From Muscardinus avellanarius (taxonomy: Eukaryota > Chordata > Mammalia > Rodentia > Gliridae): a stretch of 64,000 nucleotides of DNA. Within the stretch, counting starts at the first letter, position 1. The number at the start of each line of letters is the position of its first letter. Location of the stretch: the NCBI GenBank assembly GCA_963383645.1, contig OY726560.1, positions 154,348,488 to 154,412,487 on the forward strand, written 5' to 3'. The notes below the pieces were generated by a model. That model was given only the letters and a program-made list of their open reading frames with translations, was not told the origin of the DNA and made no database searches. The position numbers and the translations under genes were made by a program. Shown piece after piece: positions 56,541 through 64,000 of this stretch.

Positions 56541-58149
56541 GCCTCAGCTGCTCTATCTCTTTGGGTCAATTTGAAGTTCTTTGTGGGGAAAACTTGGTTG
56601 GGATGGCTCTCCCTGAAATTCTTGGATATCGAACCTCAGGAAGGCTTCCTTTTAAACAGTCACTCACTCAACATTTTGGAAATTAGAATGTGCCAAGGCA
56701 CAAGACTGGTTCTTCGACCCCCCACCACAGGTCGGAGGCTAGATAGCACTGTGGGATCTCTCCTAAGGAGTGGTGTAGACCAGGCTAAATATTTGCTATA
56801 AAGGAAGGTGGTAAATATTCATGGACTTTTTGGGCCACACAGTTTCTGCTTTTACCATTTAACTCTGCTTGTAGTTGGAAAATAGCCACAGACAACCTGT
56901 AAATTAATGAATGTAGCTAAGTTCCAATAAAACTTTATTTATAAAAATAGCCAGTGGTCTTGTCAAAGTCCGCAGATGGCTGGTGGGACCCACCTCTCCT
57001 TTCAGGGCACCTTGCCTCTCTGTTCTGACATGGGACTGTCACTGGGGAGGAAAGCTCTCTCCTGGCCTGGCTGCCTGGATTCACAGAGGGGCTAAGGCTG
57101 GCTTCTTCCATCTCCAGAGGTGGCGTCGCATGCTTGACAGGCACATTGTCTTGACCCAAACACAGGAGCTGTTTGAGAAGCAACGTACAGAGCTAAAACA
57201 TGCCCAAGGACATTGGCTGTGAGTGGCCCAAGGGGCCGCTCTTCAGAAATCCCTCCAGTGGCTGCTGTTGACATTGCTGTCGCTCTTGGTTACCGAATCC
57301 CCATCCCTGGTTTGATGGACAGTTTAAAACATGCTTAGAAATGCTGTCAGCTATTCTTTAGAGGACCTGGACCCGATTAAACACAGCCTGCAACCGGGGC
57401 CATTCCTTCCTGGATGACACTAGTAAGTGGCAGGTAATCCTCTTCTAATCTCCTCGCCGCCCCGCAAGGCTTACGGTAACCGATACTCCTGTGAATGCCA
57501 CAGAGTCTGATTGAGTTACCTGGCGAGGCCGGGCTCCTTCCTGCTCCTTTCCTAATGGAATGTGTTTAGATAAAGGCACCTTGAAGTTGACCACGGTCTC
57601 CTGAGATGCCGCTCTGAAGGGAAAAATTTGATTTCCCCTAGGCTGCGGCTGCTGTTTTTTTTCTTTTCCCTGCAGCTTTGCACCAATCCTTCCCCTACGG
57701 CTGCCATGCAGCACCTGCCTACAATTACGTCCTGGGGGTGGGGTGGGGAGAATCCTCGGGGGCTTAACTGCTTTCTGTTGTGATTTTGGCCTTTGATTCT
57801 AGGGTCAGAGCAACCCTGACTCTGGAGGAATTTCACTATCAAAATTCTTCCTTTCCCACCCTGATTAAGGACGGCTCCATAGCCCGCATGGACACAGAGG
57901 TTTAAAGGATCCATGGGGATGGATGTAAGGCTGAACGACTCGATTTAGTCATTTGCAAACTTGTCCCTGGATCCTGGTCCCTCTTGCTGGGGACAGAGAA
58001 GGCAGCCTCATGGAGCAGGGGGATCTCTGGGCTGGGTGCTTGGGACCTGGCTGCCGGCCTCTGCTTGCAGACATGCTCTGTGGGTGACCTTGACCACATT
58101 CCATCTCTTGGCCCATCTGTAAAGCAGCTCAGTTAAAAGACCATTCAGG
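56541..58149. other. Unique sequence without a recognisable gene
   Basis: Mixed DNA. 57330-57700 is repeat-free with GATTAAACACAGCC and GTTTAGATAAAGGC words and might be conserved non-coding DNA. A MIR-like piece (GGTGACCTTGACCACATTCC) lies near 58084-58130. Frames up to 167 codons (56298-56801) begin in retroelement DNA. Confidence 0.45.
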
Positions 58150-58340
58150 CCAGGGCGTGGAGCATAGATCTATAACATGAGCTAGTGGGAGGCTGAAGCA
58201 AGATGATTGCAACTTAGGGAGACCCCAAAATAAAAATTAAAAGGGATCAGGGTCTACAGCTCAGTGGTAGAGCACTTTGGCTACAACATGCTCAAGGCCC
58301 CGGGTTCAGTCCTCAGAACAAAACAAGAACAAACACTAAA
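58150..58340 (+). repeat. Sciurid dimeric SINE, diverged copy
   Basis: CCAGGGCGTGGAGCATAGAT, GCAACTTAGGGAGACCCC, GTCTACAGCTCAGTGGTAGA and CCCGGGTTCAGTCCTCAG. The middle of the 7SL-like half is deleted. The ID half keeps a longer loop (GCACTTTGGCTACAACATGC). Confidence 0.88.
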
Positions 58341-58445
58341 ACACTATGTAGGTTTATGGTTGCCAGGATTCACAAAAGAAATATAGAAATGCAGAATGCC
58401 CGGTTAAATCTGACTTTCAGATAAACAACAAAAATATTTTATTCT

Positions 58446-58639
58446 GCCCGGCGTGGTGGCGCACGCTTGTAATCCCCGCGCTTGGGAGGCAGAGACAGGA
58501 GGATCGCGCAGGTTCGAAGCCAGCCGCACGTGCTGACTTAGGAGACCCTGTTTCCAAATAAAAATGTGAAAATAGGTCTGGGAGTGTAGCCCAGAGGTAG
58601 AAGGGCTTCCAGGAACCCCAGTACCACACAAAAAAAAAT
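58446..58639 (+). repeat. Sciurid dimeric SINE, well preserved
   Basis: GCCCGGCGTGGTGGCGCACG, CTTGTAATCCCCGCGCTTGG, GAAGCCAGCCGCACGTGCTG, GTTTCCAAATAAAAATGTGA, GTCTGGGAGTGTAGCCCAGA and AACCCCAGTACCACAC, then an A tail. It keeps many CpGs, which suggests a younger copy. Confidence 0.95.
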
Positions 58640-58935
58640 TATTCTAAGAATATCTATCCTAAGCAATATTTAGGACATACTTACAATTATCTGTTGTTTT
58701 TATTTGAAAGTCAAGTTTAACTGGGCATCCTGTGTCTCCCCTGCCAACCTCTCCATGTTGTTTCTACCTCAAATCATTTCTAAGTCCATGATTTGTGATT
58801 TTTTTTTGTTTTGTTTTGTTACTGATGGTAGCCACTACCAGGAGATAAGTATGAAATGCCTAGATTACTTTGGTAAATTACCCATCTTGATTTGTACTAA
58901 ATCCAACGCCCATTTATGTTTAATAAAATACTGAA

Positions 58936-59425
58936 AAAAATTAGGGATAGAAGAAACTTATCTCAATATTAAAAAGGCAATATATGATAAGCCCAATGCC
59001 AACATCATGCCAAATGGGGAAAAATTAAAAGCATTTCCCCTAGAATCAGGAACAAGGACACATGCTATCAGCACTCTTATTCAATATAGCTCTTGAAATC
59101 TTAGCCAGAGCAATTAAGCACGAGAATGAAATTAAAGGAATACAAACAGAAAGAAGTGAAATTATCTCTTGTCTGCAGACGATATGATCCTATACTTAGA
59201 AGACCTAAAAAACTCAACAAAAAATTTTCTAGAGCTAATTCACAAATTCAGCAAAGTAGCTGGCCACCATGTTGACTTACAAAAATCAATAGCTTTTCTC
59301 TACACCCAACCACAAATCCACTGAAAGAGAAATCCAGAAAACAATTCCATTCACAATCACCTCAAAACAAACAGCAGCAACAATAAAAACAAACAGAAAA
59401 CAACGTAGGAATAAATCTGCCCAAA
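58936..59425 (+). pseudogene. L1 ORF2 reverse-transcriptase fragment
   Basis: The L1 ORF2 protein is an endonuclease and reverse transcriptase. This piece carries the RT core: CCCAATGCCAACATCATGCC, TCTTATTCAATATAGCTCTT, GTCTGCAGACGATATGATCC (encoding the ADD catalytic motif of the FADD/YXDD type) and AAATCAATAGCTTTTCTCTA. Both ends are missing and frames are broken, so it is a dead fragment. It is separate from the 3'-end L1 at 54995. Confidence 0.88.
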
Positions 59426-59510
59426 CCCAGGTTTTTTTTGAAACACTGGTTCATGAAGGTGCCTAGTGCTGTCCTTGGTACCAAGTCGATGTTCAGGGAG
59501 GATTAGCCAA

Positions 59511-59605
59511 ATGAATGAATGAATGAACAAAGAGTGACAGTTCTCCAGCTCAATGAATGAATGAATGAATGATTGAACGAAGAGTGACAGTTCTCCAGCT
59601 CAATG
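59511..59605. repeat. 50-bp tandem duplication with (AATG)n
   Basis: AGAGTGACAGTTCTCCAGCT then CAATG occurs at 59531 and at 59581, each preceded by an AATG run. The period is 50 bp. Confidence 0.93.
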
Positions 59606-59754
59606 TACGTCAAATCAAACCTTCCTTTGACTCACCTTCATGGAGTACAGGCTCCAGTCAAACAGTTCTCCATTCTCTCCAGAATGCCTTTGTGCAAGCT
59701 GGCTTCTTCTCCCGATGCCCACATCCCTCCAAGAGTAGACTCGGGGCAGCATCC

Positions 59755-59915
59755 TGAGGACTGGATCCAGACGGCCTGGGCTGAGCCTGCTTCCTCCACT
59801 CTGTGTCTTTGGGCAGTTTCCTTGAACTCGGGGCCTTAGTTTTCTCATCTGGAACCTGGAGGGAACAATAGAACCTAGAAAGACATTTGTGAAGCACATG
59901 TGGTACCATTATTCA
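59755..59915 (+). repeat. MIR SINE
   Basis: GGATCCAGACGGCCTGGGCT, CTTTGGGCAGTTTCCTTGAA, GCCTTAGTTTTCTCATCTGG and GAAGCACATGTGGTACCATT follow the MIR order. Confidence 0.75.
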
Positions 59916-59919
59916 GAAT

Positions 59920-61787
59920 AAGGACCCTTATGCTATTCCAGCTACAAATCCACTCCAGCCATTCTACCCGGGCCACTTCCTCCACAAAGTCCCCATGATT
60001 ACCTTCTTCTTTACCCCACAGGGCAATCTTGCTCCCTCGAATTTTGGGATAAAGTGAGCCATGGTCTCATTCTTCCTCTCTGGTAGATCCCACATTATCT
60101 GTGGGAGGCCCAGCTCCACCACACCCCACTCTTGCCTTTTACATAGAGGAAGCCCAAGATACCCCTGAATGAGCAAAGTACCCAGTCAGTCAGTGCACAC
60201 GGTTGCTACAGGAAAAACCTTCCTGACCAGTTACAGTGAGTGGTGAGCCCAGGTGACATCTTTAACTGGTGCTCTCACCAAGGAATTGGAAGGTCAGTTA
60301 TGGTAAAAGGAAGATTCCCGTGCGCAGTAGGATTCCAAGTGATGCCCCAGTCTGTCATGAGGGACCTGGCTTGGCATGGTACAGAGAGCAGGCGTCAAAG
60401 TCCAACCAATGCGCTAAAAACAGTAGCTTTGACCTTCCATAGCAGGAGGCTTCCAGAACCTTCTTTTTCCTGTATATAAACAGGATTTAGGGGTGCTCTG
60501 TCTCAGGAGTGGGTGGAGGAAGACTTGGCCAAGGAGAGGGTCGCACACCTGCAGGGGGCGCGAACACTTAGCTTCAGATCTCTGTTGTCCTGCCTCTGCC
60601 AGGCCTGTGGGCTGCCCAGTCCCGAGTTCAATGACACAGGGTCTGAGATCACGAGCTGCACAAAAGATTCCTCTCTGTGACTGAGGCCGGCAGCTGGACC
60701 TGCAGCTTAGAGTCCTGAGTCCATTGTCCAAAGGGCAAGGAAGGATGTGAAGCCACGTCCAGCTCCCTGCCAAAATCACAACAAAGTCTGCTCAGGTGGA
60801 ACTATGGCTGGCGAGGGGCGCAGTCCCAAAGTCAGGACCTCCCTGCTCCACGCAGGAGCAGATGGGGGTGGGGGCTGGAGGAAAGGCGGCAGATTGTCCC
60901 CCAGCCCCCACCATGCTCCTCCTGGAGCTTGGGCCTGATATATGGTGTGCACATCCCCTGCACCACCAGCTTCTCACCCCAAGAATAAAGGTCATTCTGA
61001 GCTTCAGCGGTTTGAGCTAGTAAAGATTTTTATAAAAACTCACTGTCTTGATTTGTGTTCAAGTACTTTAAAGTTCACATATTTCTTGTTTGAACTTTGC
61101 TGGCTGTAGTCATTTCAACGGCAATCAGCCTGGATTGGTTCTGCTTATTCAGGGCCCATCAATTACAGGCAGCCGGACTGCGGCCCTTGCGCCCATTCGC
61201 TGCCCCAGGCTAGCCGATTTATCTGACATTTAATAAGGAGCTTTAGATTCTGCAGCTTATCAGAAGAACACTGTGTGCATGCGGGTGAGCCCGTGAATCC
61301 CAAATTAGTGGGCCGCTCCGGCATCTCTTCTCCCTTCTCCCTGGCTAGCTGTGCCCTGGGTGGCCGGCTGCCCTCTTCCTGAGCCTTCTTCCCTTTTCTG
61401 AAGCTGCTTTACGGTTGGTGTCTTGAAATCCTTTCGGTGTGGGGAGACCCAACAAAGGGAGAATTCCAAGCCGAGCTTTGACACGGAGAAGCTCTGGAAT
61501 TGCCAACCAGGACTGCAGAGCTCAGAGGTGACTGCGGCAGTCCAGGCCACAAATAAGGACCACGGATGTGAGCAAGACAGGTTCCTGCCCTCGAGGGCCA
61601 TGCTGGGGGATGGGAGAACAGGGACAGACCTGAGTCTAGGCTGTCTGGGGTGAGCGAGCGCTCTAGCTGGGACATCAGGGTGCATCATGGGTTGCTGGGA
61701 GAAGGGGGAAGATTAATGAGTCCTTCAGTTTGCATCTCTGGACCATGTTCAAACAATGAGTGCCTATTATTGTTTTCACTTTATAAT
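59920..61787. other. Unique sequence; possible conserved block near 61030-61290
   Basis: No gene recognised. 61030-61290 is repeat-free and contains CCATCAATTACAGGCAGCC, CCGATTTATCTGACATTTAA and GCAGCTTATCAG, a texture like the other putative regulatory blocks. Frames up to 127 codons have no domain. Confidence 0.4.
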
Positions 61788-61962
61788 TTTTTTTTGTTGG
61801 TACCAGGGCTTGAACTCAGGGTTGTTCTACCTCTGAAATAAACCTCCCTCCTGGCATGTCAAGAAGGTCTTGCTAAGTAGCTGAGGCTGGCCTCAAACCT
61901 GACATTCTCCCGTCTCGGCCTTTCAAGTTATGAGATTACGGGCCTACACCGTCATGTCTACC
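61788..61962 (-). repeat. Sciurid dimeric SINE
   Basis: TTTTTTTTTGTTGGTACCAG, GAACTCAGGGTTGTTCTACC, GTCTTGCTAAGTAGCTGAGG and ATGAGATTACGGGCCTACAC are its reverse complement. Confidence 0.9.
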
Positions 61963-61984
61963 TTTTAATTTTATACTTGTATTT

Positions 61985-62070
61985 TTATTTTTGTTTTGTG
62001 GTGCTGGGGATGGAATCCAGGGCTGCGTGCTTGTTAGGCGAGCTGTACCACCGAGCACCTCCGTGGCCCT
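61985..62070 (-). repeat. ID-like SINE fragment
   Basis: GTGGTGCTGGGGATGGAATC, CAGGGCTGCGTGCTTGTTAG, GCGAGCTGTACCACCGAGCA: reverse complement of a tRNA/ID-like element with the longer loop form. Confidence 0.85.
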
Positions 62071-62074
62071 ACAT

Positions 62075-63800
62075 GTACACATTTGGCTGCATAGGAGGTT
62101 CTAATGTTTTGTTAAGCTGCATTACAATTGCTTTTAATATGAAGACATTTCTCCCTGTTATAATAAATTCCATTTTCCTGGGCAAATTGTGAACATTTTG
62201 CCTGCCGAGCCTGGGTTTTTCATTGTAAGCACTCCTTTTGCCAGTTTCATTAAATAAGAACACTGGTCGGTTGTAAGATCATTGTTCTCACCATTCAGCT
62301 CAGTAGGAAGAAGTGAATCATTTGCCGCGTTCACTGCCTGGCTTCTGAGTTTTTCTTCCTTGGGATCTTCATTGTCATTTTAGACATTTGAACTTACAAG
62401 TTCAATCTCTGCCCCAACAGCAGTATCTGGAAATGTTCCCTCGATGGTGTTGGCTATTCGTTACCTTTTCAGAACTCGTGAACTAGAGATTCCTCCGGCG
62501 TCGCTGCAATTATCTCCTCTTTCTGTAACAACAGCAGAGTTTCTAGGACTCCGTGTCTGAAGCGTTCCCTCCTGTCTCCTTGGGAGGGGGTGAGAGGTCT
62601 GGAGTCCCCCCCCCCCCACCATCGCGGAGGGAGATTCTAATTAGAGTTGCTGAGATGAGGTCAGGAGCTGTCCTGGGAGTGGGTGCCTGGTGATGCCTCC
62701 GCATGTTGAAGTTGGGGACCAGGCCCTGCAAAGGACCCCTACGGAGCTTCACCCAATGAGAGTAGGTGCTGACTGCTGTGGGGGCCTCCCCGTTGAGCAG
62801 TGGATCAGATCAGATCTACGCAAGCTCCTTGGGTGTGGACAGGCCAAGCTGCACACTGCGGGGAGGGGGAGCACCTCCCCTCCTCCCCAGATCTCCCTCC
62901 CTGGGCTCTCTCGCCGAATGAGCCTGGGATAGGTAAATACCTCCTCTTTTTTCCCCCCCTCATATCCAATCAATTACTAAATCCCAAGGTTCCATCTCAA
63001 AACAAACAAAACAAATGAAAATATAAAGCAAACAAACTTCTGATGCACAGGGTTATCTCTGTCCCAGGTGCGGCTCCCCTAGAAGAGGAGGTCGCCATCT
63101 CTCACCTCGGCTGGCATCCCTGCCCCAGTTCTTGCTGGGCGTCATCAATTCTCCACACCAGCCGCTGAGGGATGCTTTTTTTTCTAAATGGCCAATCCGA
63201 TTTTGCCATTTGTCAGCTTAAGAGCCCTGAATGGCTCTCCACCGCGACTGAGACGGAGCGGCTCCTCTCCATCAGGGCTCCCAGGGCGTGCGCCCTGCCC
63301 GGCTCCGGCTCCACTCTCCTCCTGCGCCGTGCTTCTCCTTTCCTTCCTTGTCTGGGCATCTTGCTGCAAGCCTCCCCTCTCCTCCGTCCCCTCTGCTGGC
63401 AGCACAAGTGCTTGACCCCTGCTTCACCTGCAAAGGACACTTTCCTCCTCGCCCGCATTTCTCTCCTCTTTTTTGTGTCCCCCAGTACATGTTTTGCCCT
63501 TACTACAGCACCTGCCACCCGGTATTAACACTGCCCACTCACCTGCCTGTCACCCCTGGACCACACTTCACGGAGGCACAGCCCCACCGGCTGGTCTCCG
63601 TTGTGCCTCTGGCACCGGCACCAACCCTGGTGTGTAGGTTGAGTCACACAAAATGACATATAAAATGAAATTGCTGGGGGTTTTTGGCTGTTTTTTTGGT
63701 CATTGTTGTTTTGGCAATGGTAGGGTTCTAAAATTACTAATTTTTTTATAGACCACGTTTAATCTGCAAAAGTGACTGTGTCATATGGTTCAATCTCATA
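62075..63800. other. Unique sequence without a recognisable gene
   Basis: Mixed DNA. A C-run lies at about 62607-62619. Frames at 63172-63656 on both strands (up to 122 codons) overlap one another and show no domain. Confidence 0.45.
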
Positions 63801-63802
63801 TT

Positions 63803-64000
63803 CTTTTTTTTTTTTTTTTCGGGTCTGGGAATGGGACCCAGGGGCGTTCTACCTCTGAGCTACACCCCTGCACTGTTTTTTTTATTCTTTATTTTGAAAC
63901 AGGATCTCACTGAGTTGCAAAGGGTCTCACTAAATAGCTGAGGCTGTTCACCAACCGCAATCTTCCTGTCTCAGCCTCCCGAATGCTAGGATGACAGGCG
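63803..64000 (-). repeat. Sciurid dimeric SINE, running off the window
   Basis: A long T-run, then GGGACCCAGGGGCGTTCTAC, CTCTGAGCTACACCCCTGC, TTATTTTGAAACAGGATCTC and CCTCCCGAATGCTAGGATGA: reverse complement of both halves. Its 5' end lies beyond the window. Confidence 0.95.

Overview
This window looks like intergenic (or deep intronic) mammalian nuclear DNA. I recognise no cellular protein-coding gene, RNA gene or CRISPR array. The organism is most likely a squirrel-family rodent (marmot or ground squirrel type). The main evidence is at least 17 full or partial copies of a dimeric SINE: a 7SL/B1-like left half, an A-rich linker, and a tRNA/ID-like right half with A-box (AGCTCAGTGGTAGA) and B-box (GGTTCAATCC) type motifs. 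Ancient MIR, L2 and L1 fragments, MaLR-type LTRs and rodent-style microsatellites fit this. The species cannot be fixed from the sequence alone.

Layout: 1-3608 holds two arrays of one 22-bp minisatellite in opposite orientations, separated by about 1 kb of unrelated DNA. The right-hand array starts inside a truncated SINE. 3.6-31.6 kb is mostly unique sequence with MIR, L2, SINE and simple repeats, and with AT-rich, repeat-poor blocks (9.9-11.35, 15.48-16.33, 19.69-20.15, 23.7-24.74 and 27.14-27.86 kb) that look like conserved non-coding DNA. 31.6-33.5 kb is a nest of L1, SINE and MIR. 35.3-36.0 kb is a solo LTR with a 5-bp target duplication. 36.2-39.2 kb is the most striking locus: a SINE split by a 2.76-kb LINE-1-derived element. 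That element has a 5'UTR, an ORF1 broken by one frameshift, no ORF2, an inverted fossil L1 ORF2 segment, and a G-rich 3'UTR with a poly(A) tail. An 11-bp target-site duplication flanks the whole unit. 39.2-54.9 kb is again unique sequence with SINEs, microsatellites and a MaLR-type LTR. 55.0-56.5 kb is an L1 3' end into which a second solo LTR has jumped (5-bp duplication). 58.9-59.4 kb is an L1 reverse-transcriptase fragment. The rest is SINEs and unique DNA.

No set of genes works together here. The readable biology is the history of retroelements (L1, a half-L1-like element, SINEs and LTRs inserting into each other), a large inverted minisatellite pair, and possible long-range regulatory DNA. 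The many open frames across the window are short, lack domains, or come from simple and tandem repeats; the real coding remnants are the L1 ORF1 and ORF2 fossils.
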